This document shows positions 30,223 to 40,649 of a stretch of 64,000 bases of DNA, one piece after another (position 1 is the stretch's first letter; each line of letters begins with the position of its first letter). The notes under the pieces were generated by a model that saw only the letters and a program-made list of their open reading frames with translations, was not told where the DNA came from and did not search any database. Origin of the DNA: Providencia heimbachae ATCC 35613 (lineage in GTDB: Bacteria; Pseudomonadota; Gammaproteobacteria; Enterobacterales; Enterobacteriaceae); assembly GCF_001655055.1 (NCBI RefSeq), contig NZ_LXEW01000015.1, positions 156,833 through 220,832 of the forward strand, in the 5' to 3' direction. Made by a program: the position numbers and the translations under genes.

Positions 30223-31964
30223 TGCTTAAATTGGATCCTGTGTAATTGGGCATAGGCACCCTCTTTAGCCAGTAAGTCCACATGCGTTCCGCGCTCAATA
30301 ATGTGCCCATCTTGAACAACCAAGATTTCATCCGCATTTTCGATAGTTGATAGTCGGTGAGCAATAACCAGTGATGTTCTATTCTTTTGTAACTCATCAA
30401 GTGCTGCTTGTATTGCGCGCTCAGACTCTGTATCCAAAGCCGATGTTGCTTCATCAAGGATCAAGATAGGTGCATCACGTAGCAGTGCTCGCGCTATTGC
30501 TATACGTTGACGTTGACCACCCGATAGCATCACACCATTTTCGCCAATAACTGTATCTAAGCCTTTATCTAACTTGTCAATAAAGTCCATGGCATAAGCC
30601 ATATGAGCGGCTTTTTCTATCTGTTCACGGCTATAGTTACCATCTGTTGCATATGCAATATTATTCGCAATGGTATCGTTAAACAGGTAAACATGCTGAG
30701 AGACTAAAGCAACCTGGCTGCGTAATGATGAAAGAGTGTATTCCCGGATATCATGTCCATCAATACGAATACTGCCTTTATCAATGTCATAAAAACGGGT
30801 AATCAAATTAGCAATTGTCGATTTACCTGACCCCGAACGCCCCACTAAAGCAACGGATTTGCCCGCAGGTAACGTAAACGAAACATCTTCTAGTGCAGGA
30901 TGTTCTTTCGTCGCATAAGTAAAAGTAACATGATCAAATTCGATATCGCCTTTTACTTCTTTAAGAACTTTCGTTCCTTCGTCTTTCTCTTGTTCTGTAT
31001 CTAATATGACAAATAATGTCTGACAAGCCGCCATACCACGTTGAAATTGTGCATTCACGTTGGTTAATGATTTTAAAGGACGCATTAATGCAAACATTGA
31101 TGAGAAGACAACGGCAATTGTTCCTGACGTTAATTGGTCACGAATTTCAGGAAAACTGGCCGCAAACAGGACAAAGGCTAATGCAAATGAGGCGATTAGC
31201 TGAACGATAGGATCGGAGATTGCCGATGCGGTCACCATTTTCATATTTTGGCGGCGCATATTATTGCTCACTTTGTCGAAACGCTTCGTTTCAACTTTCT
31301 GCCCACCAAAAATTAAAACCTCTTTGTGCCCTTTTAGCATTTGTTCAGCGCTCGTCGTAACATGCCCCATACCTGTTTGCATGTTTTTACTGATATTACG
31401 AAAACGCTTAGAGACAATTCGAATAGTGATAGACACAATCGGGGCGATCACAATTAAAATAAGGGAAAGTTGCCAGCTGTAATAAAACATCATCACAAAC
31501 AAACCAGTGATGTAAGCCGTTTCACGAATAATCGTGATTAATGCGCCAGAAGCTGATGAAGCAACTTGTTCCGAATCATAGGTGATCCGTGATAAAAGTG
31601 TTCCTGTTGATTGCTGGTCAAAAAAGCTAACAGGCATTCCCATCATATGGCCAAACAGTCTTCGGCGCATATTCATGACCACCTTGCCCGATACCCATGA
31701 AACACAGTAGGTAGAAACAAAGCTAGATGAACCACGGACAACCATTAATCCTAATACTGCAAGGGGGAGCCATTTTAAGACGTCATTATCTGCTTTATCA
31801 AACCCTTCATCGAGTAAAGGTTTTAATAAAGAAATCATAAACGCATCACCCGCCGCGTTAATGATAAGAGCTATTGCTGCAACAATTAAACCCGCTTTAA
31901 ACGGTACAATCATCGGCCATAAGCGGCGAAAAGTTTGTTTTGTCGAAAGGTCTTTATCATTCAT
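30219..31964 (-). CDS. msbA: Lipid A export ATP-binding/permease MsbA
   Basis: 581 aa (582 in E. coli). Homodimeric ABC exporter that flips lipid A-core across the inner membrane. Six transmembrane helices occupy about residues 20-310; the nucleotide-binding domain has Walker [11 protein letters not shown]-loop LVSQHVYLF, signature LSGGQRQR, Walker [13 protein letters not shown] and H-loop IAHRLST. It precedes lpxK and follows comEC in one transcriptional direction. Confidence 0.97.
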   Translation of the reverse strand: MNDKDLSTKQTFRRLWPMIVPFKAGLIVAAIALIINAAGDAFMISLLKPLLDEGFDKADNDVLKWLPLAVLGLMVVRGSSSFVSTYCVSWVSGKVVMNMRRRLFGHMMGMPVSFFDQQSTGTLLSRITYDSEQVASSASGALITIIRETAYITGLFVMMFYYSWQLSLILIVIAPIVSITIRIVSKRFRNISKNMQTGMGHVTTSAEQMLKGHKEVLIFGGQKVETKRFDKVSNNMRRQNMKMVTASAISDPIVQLIASFALAFVLFAASFPEIRDQLTSGTIAVVFSSMFALMRPLKSLTNVNAQFQRGMAACQTLFVILDTEQEKDEGTKVLKEVKGDIEFDHVTFTYATKEHPALEDVSFTLPAGKSVALVGRSGSGKSTIANLITRFYDIDKGSIRIDGHDIREYTLSSLRSQVALVSQHVYLFNDTIANNIAYATDGNYSREQIEKAAHMAYAMDFIDKLDKGLDTVIGENGVMLSGGQRQRIAIARALLRDAPILILDEATSALDTESERAIQAALDELQKNRTSLVIAHRLSTIENADEILVVQDGHIIERGTHVDLLAKEGAYAQLHRIQFKQ

Positions 31965-32000
31965 ACTTTTATTTACCAGACTTAATGTAAGCGCACTATT

Positions 32001-34349
32001 CTACTCGGGAAACAGCGGCAAGCCAAACCACAGATGATACCAGCGGGGACTAATTTCATATCTATATCGCAGGACTTTTACTTTTTCTCTTTTAAACCAT
32101 AAAGTTACCTGACCATTTTCGGATGTATTTAACCACGTGATCTTATTATTTTTATACCTGAAATAGACTTTATCCGATGGAATTTTCCATGGACTGTACC
32201 TCGCTGAAGAAATTAATGCGATTGATGGTTTAATTGTTCTTAAGAATAATGCCGTTGAAGACGTGTTACTACCATGATGTGGAGCGAATAATATATTGGA
32301 ACGTAACCTTGTTTTGTACAAAGCCGTCATCGCTTTCTCACCTCGCTTTTCTAAGTCCCCTGTCAATAAAATTTTATGGTAGCCATCGGTCAATTGAATA
32401 ACACATGAATCATCATTGTGTGAAATTTTAGATAACTTTTCAGGCCAAAGAGCCTCAAATGTTAACTTTCCCCACTGCCACTTTTGTCCTTTATAGCAAG
32501 GAAGATGTTTGGCTTTAATTCCACTTTGATTTTTTCCCAATCGATATTGGGTACCAAAACTACTACGCATATTGAGCCAAGGATAATGCTTTTTTAGCTC
32601 ATTAATCCCCCCAGTATGATCCAAATGGTTATGGCTAAAAATTACACTTATTGGTGTTATATTATGGTGTTTCAGAAAAGGAATAATTTGTCTTTTGGCA
32701 TTACTCTCTCCTTGCCAGCGGTTACCAGTATCAAATAAGACTGCTAAATTATTTTGCTCAATCACAACAGCTAAGCCATGGCCCACATCTAAAATCGTCA
32801 AGCTCCATTCTTTATCTAATTGTTTTTTATTGAAAATATCCATTAGCAATAAAATAATGACACAGCCCAATAACCCAATATACTTTTTGTACCAACCAAA
32901 CAATATAACCCAAGCCCCTAGCCAGCAAAAAAGTAATAAATAAAATGAAATTTCACCTAATTCAACCCAATAATCACTCAGAATGTACAAAGGTTGCAGA
33001 CCAAATGTAATGACCTTATCGATAAATATTAAGATTATATTTTGAATATATTCAATGGGAACCAAAAACAAACCAAAAATGGATGGGACAACGACCCAAG
33101 AGACAAGAGGAACAAACCAAAGGTTAGCAAAAAAACTCATCACATTTACCCCCTTAAATAGCATAATCTGTATGGGGACCAACAAAATGAGCAAACCAAT
33201 TTGTAAGTGGATTAACGGTAAAATCTTACTCAAAATCTTTCTTTGGCTAAGATTTGGGGGTAATGGAAATACAGTAAACCAGTATAGAATTGCCAATACA
33301 GCAAAACTCGACAACCAAAAGCTATCTGATAGAATCGAAAGTGGATCGATTAATAATAGGCAAGCAATACTCCATAAAGCCCATTGCCATGAGAAACAAT
33401 AAAATGGCTGCTTTCGGATATATACCCACAATAATAAAGCCAAAAGGGCTCTTGTTGCAGGGATCGCAAAATTTGATACCCATGCATAGAGAAAAGCAAA
33501 TACCAGTCCAACAAGGATTGGCATATTTGTTGTAATCAATCTAGCAGGAAGACCGTATTGTAATAAACGAGCAAGTAAGTAGCCCAATAAATAGGACATT
33601 CCGATATGTAAACCCGATATTGCAATAAGATGTGTAAGCCCTGTATTTTGCAATAATAATGAAATTTCAGGTTTTAATAGGCCTCGTTCACCAAACATTA
33701 GAGCATAAATAATACCTGAATTATTTAATGGATAAATTTTATCGATAAATTGATTAATTGTTTTTTGCCTATAAGAACATTGGGTATCGAGTACCTCTAC
33801 TTGTTTACTTTTTAATGTCCCGATAATCCTTTGTGATAATTGATAACGCTGTTGATCAAACCCACCTTCATTGAGAGATGCATGTAACGGGTTTAACTTG
33901 GCATTTATTTTCCAGACTTGCCCTGCGCAGATTTCGTCATTCCCATTTACTTTTCCTTTCCAAGTTGCATATAACGGAGGAAATACGACTACCGAGTTAA
34001 TTTTATTAATTCTCACTTTAAGTTTTTCCTCCTTCTCTTTTAGAGGAATACTCACAATCGCTATTTCTAATTGATGGTGTTTCTTTGACAAGAAATTTAT
34101 TTTTTCCTGTATATCGACCCCATGCAAACAACTCCATAAAAAAATGATAATTGTTAAGGAAATATATTTCCCTGCTTTATTCGTTTTGCAGAAAAAAAAG
34201 AAAAAAAGACAAATTAATATAATAAGATTAGTACTACTTATCGAGGGTAACCTCGGTAAAAAAAGTAATGGTAAGATACCGGCTATGACCGAAATAGCGG
34301 CTTCTGTACAGGTAAGTAAAGCTAAATTAGTTATCTTCTTCTTATTCAT
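32001..34349 (-). CDS. comEC: ComEC/Rec2-family DNA internalisation protein (YcaI)
   Basis: 782 aa (YcaI of E. coli is 754). Order: N-terminal transmembrane helices with an OB-like DUF4131 region, the Competence domain with many membrane helices (about 200-480; GLTHLIAISGLHIGMSYLLG is the diagnostic segment), and a C-terminal metallo-beta-lactamase domain with FSHNHLDHTGG and LLTGDLEKRGE. In competent bacteria ComEC is the inner-membrane channel for single-stranded DNA. In enterics competence is rarely shown, but the gene is intact here. It is Lys/Ile/Phe-rich and more AT-rich than msbA. Confidence 0.93.
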   Translation of the reverse strand: MNKKKITNLALLTCTEAAISVIAGILPLLFLPRLPSISSTNLIILICLFFFFFCKTNKAGKYISLTIIIFLWSCLHGVDIQEKINFLSKKHHQLEIAIVSIPLKEKEEKLKVRINKINSVVVFPPLYATWKGKVNGNDEICAGQVWKINAKLNPLHASLNEGGFDQQRYQLSQRIIGTLKSKQVEVLDTQCSYRQKTINQFIDKIYPLNNSGIIYALMFGERGLLKPEISLLLQNTGLTHLIAISGLHIGMSYLLGYLLARLLQYGLPARLITTNMPILVGLVFAFLYAWVSNFAIPATRALLALLLWVYIRKQPFYCFSWQWALWSIACLLLIDPLSILSDSFWLSSFAVLAILYWFTVFPLPPNLSQRKILSKILPLIHLQIGLLILLVPIQIMLFKGVNVMSFFANLWFVPLVSWVVVPSIFGLFLVPIEYIQNIILIFIDKVITFGLQPLYILSDYWVELGEISFYLLLFCWLGAWVILFGWYKKYIGLLGCVIILLLMDIFNKKQLDKEWSLTILDVGHGLAVVIEQNNLAVLFDTGNRWQGESNAKRQIIPFLKHHNITPISVIFSHNHLDHTGGINELKKHYPWLNMRSSFGTQYRLGKNQSGIKAKHLPCYKGQKWQWGKLTFEALWPEKLSKISHNDDSCVIQLTDGYHKILLTGDLEKRGEKAMTALYKTRLRSNILFAPHHGSNTSSTALFLRTIKPSIALISSARYSPWKIPSDKVYFRYKNNKITWLNTSENGQVTLWFKREKVKVLRYRYEISPRWYHLWFGLPLFPE

Positions 34350-34622
34350 TTAAGCCACTTTCCTTCGATTACGTGAGGGAAATAACTTAAAATATATTTA
34401 TTGTTTTTTCAGTACTGATTAATTGAACAAACAAAGCCGTTCCCAGAAATCATTGCCAACAATGAAATACATTCATTTACTTGGGAAGCGCTTCGCAAAA
34501 CTATTATGAATTTGAAAAATTGATTTTATCATTTAAGAATCGAGGATTAAGAACTGAGATTGGGATGATACGTTGAAAAATGAAGATAGCGACCTGTAAA
34601 AAACATAAAAAAAACATAAAAA
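34350..34622. other. Intergenic region between comEC and ihfB
   Basis: No gene was seen. The stretch is AT-rich and presumably contains the comEC promoter. A short A-rich direct repeat (AAAAAACAT-type units, about 34598-34626) lies beside the ihfB terminator and becomes its U-rich tail on the minus strand. Confidence 0.4.
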
Positions 34623-34654
34623 AAACAGCGTCATGTTAAACATAAACGCTGTTT
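34623..34654 (-). terminator. ihfB terminator
   Basis: AAACAGCGT (34623-34631) pairs with ACGCTGTTT (34646-34654); on the minus strand it runs into TTTTTATGTTTTTTTT. Confidence 0.9.
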
Positions 34655-34682
34655 GGGTGTAATAATTAAGCTTTACAGTCTG

Positions 34683-34970
34683 TTATTGACCATAAATATT
34701 TACGCGGTCGCGTAATTCTTTACCTGGCTTGAAGTGAGGAACGTATTTACCTTCCAACTCCACTTTATCTCCAGTTTTTGGATTACGGCCAACACGTGGA
34801 GCACGGTAGTGAAGAGAAAAACTGCCGAATCCACGGACTTCAATACGTTCACCACTTGCTAACGTATCCGCCATATGCTCAAGTATTTCTTTTACAGCTT
34901 CCTCTACGGTTTTCGCTGAAAGATGAGATTGCTGGCTAGCCAGTTTCTCAATTAACTCAGACTTGGTCAT
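34683..34970 (-). CDS. ihfB: Integration host factor subunit beta
   Basis: 95 aa (94 in E. coli). HU/IHF-family DNA-bending protein, partner of IhfA. N-terminal [11 protein letters not shown], the beta-arm region [22 protein letters not shown] with the intercalating proline, and [12 protein letters not shown]. It binds specific sites and bends DNA sharply in replication, recombination and transcription. It lies 54 bp downstream of rpsA, as in E. coli, and has its own strong terminator. Confidence 0.98.
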   Translation of the reverse strand: MTKSELIEKLASQQSHLSAKTVEEAVKEILEHMADTLASGERIEVRGFGSFSLHYRAPRVGRNPKTGDKVELEGKYVPHFKPGKELRDRVNIYGQ

Positions 34971-35024
34971 AGTACCTCCCTAAACTACCGTTACAAAGGG
35001 GTAACAAGTTACCCCGATACTTAA

Positions 35025-36698
35025 TTATTCGCCTTTAGCTGCTTTGAAAGCTTCAGCCATAGCACTGTTGCCGAATACAGAATCTTCTTGTTTGTTCACA
35101 GTAGCGACAGCATCTTTTTCGTCAGCTTCATCTTTCGCGCGAACAGACAGGTTGATTACACGGTTTTTACGATCAACACCTGTGTATTTAGCTTCAACAT
35201 CATCACCAACGTTCAGAACTAGAGTTGCATCTTCAACACGGTCACGTGAAGCTTCTGATGCACGCAGGTAACCTTCAACGCCTAGAGTCAGTTCTACAGT
35301 TGCACCTTTTGCATCAACTGCGATTACTTTACCAGTTACGATTGCGCCTTTCTTAGTCGCTGCCAGGTAGTTGTTGAATGGATCTTCAGCTAACTGTTTA
35401 ACGCCCAGAGAGATACGCTCACGTTCTGCGTCGACTTGCAGAACAACAGCTGCGATTTCATCACCTTTTTTGTATTCACGAACTGCTTCTTCGCCTGTAA
35501 CGTTCCAGGAGATGTCAGACAGGTGAACAAGGCCATCGATGCCGCCGTCCAGTCCGATGAAGATACCGAAGTCAGTGATTGACTTGATTTTACCTTCAAC
35601 ACGGTCGCCTTTGTTGTGAGTTTCTGCAAATTGCTGCCATGGGTTAGATTTGCACTGTTTCAGGCCCAGTGAGATACGACGACGTTCTTCATCGATATCC
35701 AGAACCATAACTTCAACAACATCACCAACGTTAACAACTTTAGATGGGTGAATGTTTTTGTTAGTCCAATCCATTTCTGAAACGTGAACCAGACCTTCAA
35801 CGCCTTCTTCAATTTCAACGAAGCAGCCGTAGTCAGTTAGGTTAGTAACGCGACCAGTCAGTTTAGTACCTTCTGGATAACGTTTAGCGATTGCGACCCA
35901 AGGATCTTCGCCCAGTTGTTTCAGACCCAGAGATACACGTGTGCGCTCACGGTCAAATTTCAGAACTTTAACATTGATTTCATCACCAACGTTGACAATT
36001 TCGCTTGGGTGTTTAACACGTTTCCAAGCCATGTCAGTGATGTGCAGCAGGCCATCAACACCGCCCAGATCAACGAATGCACCGTAGTCAGTAAGGTTCT
36101 TAACGATACCTTTAACTTCCATGCCTTCTTGCAGATTTTCCAGCAGTTGATCGCGCTCAGCGCTGCTTTCAGATTCAATTACAGCACGACGAGAAACAAC
36201 AACGTTGTTGCGTTTCTGATCCAGCTTGATTACTTTGAACTCAAGCTCTTTGCCTTCCAAGTGAGTAGTATCACGAACTGGGCGTACATCTACCAGTGAA
36301 CCTGGTAAGAACGCACGAATGCCATTCAGTTCTACAGTGAAACCACCTTTTACTTTACCGTTGATAACACCAGTAACAGTTTCAGCTTCTTCGTAAGCTT
36401 TTTCCAGCATCAGCCATGCTTCATGACGTTTAGCTTTCTCACGAGAAAGGATAGTTTCACCGAAACCATCTTCTACTGCATCCAGCGCTACATCGACTTC
36501 GTCGCCAACTTGGATTTCAAGCTCACCCTGAGCATTTTTGAATTGTTCTACTGGAATAGCAGATTCTGATTTAAGACCTGCGTCTACCAGAACTACGTCT
36601 TTATCGATGGCAACAACAGTACCACGAACGATAGAACCAGGACGAGTTTCAATATTTAACAGGGATTCTTCAAAGAGTTGAGCAAAAGATTCAGTCAT
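35025..36698 (-). CDS. rpsA: 30S ribosomal protein S1
   Basis: 557 aa from ATG at 36696-36698 ([13 protein letters not shown]), identical in length to E. coli; five further in-frame codons upstream are unlikely to be used. Six S1/OB-fold repeats of about 85 residues. Repeats 1-2 bind the ribosome (S2) and 3-6 bind mRNA, with motifs such as [23 protein letters not shown] and [11 protein letters not shown]. Codon use looks highly biased, as expected for a highly expressed gene. The leader lacks a strong Shine-Dalgarno, in line with S1 autogenous control known in E. coli. Confidence 0.98.
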   Translation of the reverse strand: MTESFAQLFEESLLNIETRPGSIVRGTVVAIDKDVVLVDAGLKSESAIPVEQFKNAQGELEIQVGDEVDVALDAVEDGFGETILSREKAKRHEAWLMLEKAYEEAETVTGVINGKVKGGFTVELNGIRAFLPGSLVDVRPVRDTTHLEGKELEFKVIKLDQKRNNVVVSRRAVIESESSAERDQLLENLQEGMEVKGIVKNLTDYGAFVDLGGVDGLLHITDMAWKRVKHPSEIVNVGDEINVKVLKFDRERTRVSLGLKQLGEDPWVAIAKRYPEGTKLTGRVTNLTDYGCFVEIEEGVEGLVHVSEMDWTNKNIHPSKVVNVGDVVEVMVLDIDEERRRISLGLKQCKSNPWQQFAETHNKGDRVEGKIKSITDFGIFIGLDGGIDGLVHLSDISWNVTGEEAVREYKKGDEIAAVVLQVDAERERISLGVKQLAEDPFNNYLAATKKGAIVTGKVIAVDAKGATVELTLGVEGYLRASEASRDRVEDATLVLNVGDDVEAKYTGVDRKNRVINLSVRAKDEADEKDAVATVNKQEDSVFGNSAMAEAFKAAKGE

Positions 36699-36872
36699 AT
36701 TAATGATCTTCAAGGGTTTCTTATTTAACGTCCACTTAGCATCCCGCCAAATGGGGCTGTTTCACATACCCCACAACGTCCATGTCGTAAGGTTGAAACC
36801 ATGCAAACAAAATAGTCAACATGGTAGTAAGTGCGTATATTATCTAATTATAAGCTAAAATAAAGCCTATTA

Positions 36873-37556
36873 TCACGATAATTTTAGAATATTTTTTGCA
36901 TAGGTATGTGCTTTTTCAATGACTTCCTCAATAGACATACTTGTGGAGTCCAGCACTAATGCATCTTTCGCGGCAATAAGGGGCGCTACGGATCGATTAC
37001 GATCTCGGTAATCACGCTCTTCAATTTCGGTCAAAAGTCGTTCAAAGTTAACATCAAACCCCTTTTCCTGCAACTGCTTCATACGCCGATGAGCACGTTC
37101 CTGTGCAGATGCATCAAGAAAAATCTTAACGGGGGCATCAGGAAACACTACGGTTCCCATGTCTCTTCCGTCAGCAATGAGCCCAGGTAAGGTTCTAAAG
37201 GCACGCTGGCGTCGCAGTAAGGCTTCCCTTACTCGAGGGAATGTTGCAGCTTGAGACGCTGTATTACCCACCGTCTCTGTTCTAATTTGGTTAGAAACAT
37301 CTTCCCCTTCAAGAATGACTTTCAACACATTTTCTTCAGGTACAAAACGTACATCTAAGTTTGCCGCTAAAGGAACCAGTGCATCCTCTGATTGAATATC
37401 CACATGATGATGCAATGCGGCTAACGCGAGCACACGATAGATTGCACCAGAATCAAGAAGCTGCCATCCAAATTTATTTGCTAATGCTTGGCAAAGTGTA
37501 CCTTTACCAGCTCCGCTTGGTCCATCAACGGTAATTACAGGGGCAATGGCCGCCAT
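36873..37556 (-). CDS. cmk: Cytidylate kinase
   Basis: 227 aa from the ATG at 37554-37556 ([15 protein letters not shown]), the E. coli length. AAAGGAG lies just upstream of this ATG, which rules against the in-frame ATG seven codons earlier. Cmk phosphorylates CMP and dCMP with ATP. P-loop [25 protein letters not shown] (NMP-binding insert) and [13 protein letters not shown]. It lies upstream of rpsA in the same direction, as in E. coli. Confidence 0.97.
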   Translation of the reverse strand: MAAIAPVITVDGPSGAGKGTLCQALANKFGWQLLDSGAIYRVLALAALHHHVDIQSEDALVPLAANLDVRFVPEENVLKVILEGEDVSNQIRTETVGNTASQAATFPRVREALLRRQRAFRTLPGLIADGRDMGTVVFPDAPVKIFLDASAQERAHRRMKQLQEKGFDVNFERLLTEIEERDYRDRNRSVAPLIAAKDALVLDSTSMSIEEVIEKAHTYAKNILKLS

Positions 37557-37707
37557 AAAAAATCTCCTTTCATGCACATAGCCATTGCTACCTGCAATTA
37601 AAATCTGTGTAGGTATTATACCTACTCACCAATTTTGTGAAATAAGCAGGTTCTGATGAATGAAATAAAATTGATGAAAAGGTGCGGATAAAAGGCAGAA
37701 AGGACTG

Positions 37708-37744
37708 AGTGAGTTGATATTCTCTGTTTCAATACCAACTCACT
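37708..37744. terminator. Stem-loop after aroA
   Basis: AGTGAGTTG (37708-37716 region) and CAACTCACT (37736-37744) form a stem extended by a TAT/ATA pairing. It lies just past the aroA stop, but without a clear T-tract on the minus strand. Confidence 0.5.
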
Positions 37745-37759
37745 TAATTCAATAAAGTA

Positions 37760-39034
37760 TTAACTCAAGCGCGCAAGTTGATCAAAATAATCAGGAAACG
37801 TTTTCGCTGTACAGCCTGGATCTAAAATTGTGACTGGAGTATTAGATAATGCGACTAATGAGAAACACATAGCAATGCGGTGGTCGTTATAGGTTTCAAT
37901 CTGCGCATGATTCAGTTTTTTAGGTGGGACAATACGAATATAATCATGCCCCTCTTCCACTTCTGCACCGACTTTACGTAACTCTGTCGCCATCGCGTAT
38001 AACCGATCCGTTTCTTTAACGCGCCAATTATAGATATTACGAATAACCGTTTCCCCTTCAGCAAAAAGCGCTACGGTTCCGATTGTCATTGCCGCATCAG
38101 GGATTGCATTCATATCCATATCAATACCATTGAGCGTACCACGTTCACATTCAACGTAATCATCCCCCCAACGAATAATTGCACCCATTTTTTCGAGTAC
38201 ATTGGCAAACTTGGTATCCCCCTGCAAGCTATTACGCCCAATACCGGTAACCCGTACAATGCCACCTTTAATTGCTGCCGCGGCTAAAAAGTAGGAAGCC
38301 GAAGAGGCATCACCTTCCACTAAGTATTCACCCGGTGATTGATATTGCTGTTGGCCTTTAATAATAAAGTGTTGATATTGATGATTTTCAACAGATACGC
38401 CAAAACTTTGCATTAGTGCTAATGTAATATCGATATAAGGTTTAGAAACTAATTCGCCTGAAATTGTAATCACTGTATCTTGCGGCGCAAGTGGTGCAGC
38501 CATTAATAAAGCGGTTAAAAACTGGCTCGATACCGAACCATCAACTGAAATAGAGCCGCCCTTGAATCCGCCTTTTAAGCGGATAGGTGGGTAATTTTGT
38601 TGTTCTAAATAATCAATCGCAGCGCTACCTTCCCTTAAAGCGTCAACTAAGTGCCCAATTGGACGCTCTTTCATACGAGGCTCCCCAGTCAGGACAATAT
38701 TGTTCTCACTGAGGGATAATGCAGCTGTTAACGGGCGCATTGCTGTACCGGCATTTCCAAGAAAGATCTCTAATTCACCCTGATAAGATAAATTCCCCCC
38801 AAGACCTTCCACGCTACAACGCGTTTTATCTTCAGACAACTGATACTTAACACCTAATTGGCTTAACGCATTCAACATATGGCGAATATCATCACTGTCT
38901 AATAAATTAGTGAGCACCGTTGTGCCTTTCGCCATCGCTGCTAATAAAAGTGCTCGATTTGATACACTTTTAGACCCTGGCAAGTTGATAGTGCCGTTAA
39001 CGGTGGATATGGGTTGTAATGTCAGGGATTGCAT
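37760..39034 (-). CDS. aroA: 3-phosphoshikimate 1-carboxyvinyltransferase (EPSP synthase)
   Basis: 424 aa (427 in E. coli). Sixth step of the shikimate pathway: transfers enolpyruvate from PEP to shikimate-3-phosphate in the cytoplasm. Conserved segments are [31 protein letters not shown] (PEP-binding loop, class I glyphosate-sensitive type), [29 protein letters not shown] and the C-terminal [13 protein letters not shown]. It follows serC in the same direction (gap about 130 bp) as the conserved serC-aroA operon. Confidence 0.98.
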   Translation of the reverse strand: MQSLTLQPISTVNGTINLPGSKSVSNRALLLAAMAKGTTVLTNLLDSDDIRHMLNALSQLGVKYQLSEDKTRCSVEGLGGNLSYQGELEIFLGNAGTAMRPLTAALSLSENNIVLTGEPRMKERPIGHLVDALREGSAAIDYLEQQNYPPIRLKGGFKGGSISVDGSVSSQFLTALLMAAPLAPQDTVITISGELVSKPYIDITLALMQSFGVSVENHQYQHFIIKGQQQYQSPGEYLVEGDASSASYFLAAAAIKGGIVRVTGIGRNSLQGDTKFANVLEKMGAIIRWGDDYVECERGTLNGIDMDMNAIPDAAMTIGTVALFAEGETVIRNIYNWRVKETDRLYAMATELRKVGAEVEEGHDYIRIVPPKKLNHAQIETYNDHRIAMCFSLVALSNTPVTILDPGCTAKTFPDYFDQLARLS

Positions 39035-39166
39035 AGAACGCTATTTCTCCAATGTGATTTGCGACTGCTTTTATTTTTATAAAAATAAGACAAAATTAAC
39101 CAGCCAAGCGTTCTATCTTGACCGGTTGATTTTAATCAGTGCTTGATACTGATTTTAAATTGAAAA

Positions 39167-40258
39167 TTATTGGGCGTGGCGGCGCTCGAAATCTGCCATA
39201 AAGTCAACTAAAGCCTGTACGCCTGCTAATGGCATTGCATTGTAAATAGAAGCGCGCATACCGCCAGAAACCTTGTGACCTTTTAATGACAGTAAGCCTT
39301 GCTGCTTGGCTTCTTCAATAAACTTGGCATCCAAAGAAGGGTCTTGCATTTGGAATGGCACATTCATCCAAGAACGATTCTCTACCGCGACACGGTTAAT
39401 GTAGAACTGGCTATCATCAATCGCTTGATACAGTAACTGGGATTTCTCATAGTTACGTTTCGCCATCTCCTGCAAACCGCCCTGTTCTTTTAGCCATTTA
39501 AATACCATGCCGGATAAATACCATGCAAATGTTGGTGGCGTATTAAACATCGAGTTGTATTCAGCCAAGACGGTATAGTCAAATACTGAAGGTGCTTGAT
39601 TGGATGCTTTCCCCAATAAGTCTTCACGAATAATCACAATCGTCAATCCCGCTGGGCCGATGTTTTTTTGCGCGCCAGCATAAATGACACCATAACGGCT
39701 TACATCGATTGGCTTAGATAAAATTGCAGATGAATAATCAGCAATAATAATTTTGTCTTCAGGGAAATCAGGTTCTTCCAGAATGGCTAAACCGCCAATG
39801 GTTTCATTTGGGCAATAATGAATATAAGCCGCATCTTTGCTCAATGGCCATTCTTTCATGGGTTTAATACCGATAATACCGTCTTTTTCTTGTTCTACTT
39901 GAATAATATTTGGTGTGCAGTATTTTTGAGCTTCTTTTGCCGCAGACTCAGACCAATAGCCACTAACAATATAATCTGCTGTTGTTTTATCACCCAGTAA
40001 ATTCATTGGGATAGCAGCAAAGTGTGCGCGAGCACCGCCGTGACAGAAGAGTATTTTATAGTTACTTGGTACATTTAATAAGTCGCGTAAATTTTGTTCT
40101 GCTTCTTCAGCGACTTCAATAAAGTCTTTTCCGCGATGACTCACTTCCATCACAGAAACACCGAGCCCTTTCCAATTACAAAATTCTTGTTCGGCACGAC
40201 GCATGACTTCAACAGGCAGCATAGCTGGACCTGCACTGAAATTATAAACCTGACTCAT
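39167..40258 (-). CDS. serC: Phosphoserine aminotransferase
   Basis: 363 aa from the ATG at 40256-40258 ([15 protein letters not shown]), preceded by GGTGAGG; the frame is open 13 codons upstream, but homologues (362 aa in E. coli) start here. PLP enzyme that makes 3-phosphoserine in serine synthesis and 4-phosphohydroxythreonine in pyridoxal phosphate synthesis. [10 protein letters not shown] holds the PLP lysine; [15 protein letters not shown] and [18 protein letters not shown] are diagnostic. It is the first gene of serC-aroA. Confidence 0.97.
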   Translation of the reverse strand: MSQVYNFSAGPAMLPVEVMRRAEQEFCNWKGLGVSVMEVSHRGKDFIEVAEEAEQNLRDLLNVPSNYKILFCHGGARAHFAAIPMNLLGDKTTADYIVSGYWSESAAKEAQKYCTPNIIQVEQEKDGIIGIKPMKEWPLSKDAAYIHYCPNETIGGLAILEEPDFPEDKIIIADYSSAILSKPIDVSRYGVIYAGAQKNIGPAGLTIVIIREDLLGKASNQAPSVFDYTVLAEYNSMFNTPPTFAWYLSGMVFKWLKEQGGLQEMAKRNYEKSQLLYQAIDDSQFYINRVAVENRSWMNVPFQMQDPSLDAKFIEEAKQQGLLSLKGHKVSGGMRASIYNAMPLAGVQALVDFMADFERRHAQ

Positions 40259-40480
40259 TGACCTCACCCTATCTTCAATATTGTTAGTTAAACTCACTCA
40301 GATACCTAAAGTTGTATCATCACGCGCCTTTAGCTGCAACGGTTATTGTGGGCAAGTTTTCAAATTCAGGAAGGATATTTTTTGACATTAAAGCAAACAA
40401 TTTTGTCAATCACGTCACATTATTAATAACCATAATATGATGGAGAAATTAACAAGACATAAGGGAGAAAAACCCAATTA

Positions 40481-40606
40481 TATACCCGGCATTCTTCAAG
40501 TTTCAGGGTTGTTGACTACGCTCAGCCAGCCGAATCACATAGTTATCTATGTTCATCGGCTATCTTTACTTGTCGCCTACCTGCAACTTGAATTATTTTG
40601 GGTATA
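40481..40606. repeat. ERIC-type repeat between serC and pgm
   Basis: 126 bp with TATACCCGGCATTCTTCAAG at one end and CAACTTGAATTATTTTGGGTATA-type sequence at the other, an imperfect inverted repeat of ERIC length. The interior (GACTACGCTCAGCC ... TCGGCTATCTTTACTTG) is diverged. It marks the junction where gene order jumps from the serC block to the pgm-seqA block. Confidence 0.75.
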
Positions 40607-40649
40607 GTAATTTATTTCTAATCGGGGTAAAAAAGTTGAACTACGCTAA

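Noticed and set aside
34598..34626. A-rich direct repeat beside the ihfB terminator
   Set aside because: Best explained as the U-rich tail of the terminator on the minus strand, not a separate repeat or array.
35916..36299. 127-codon plus-strand frame opposite rpsA
   Set aside because: Created by the strongly biased codon use of rpsA on the other strand.
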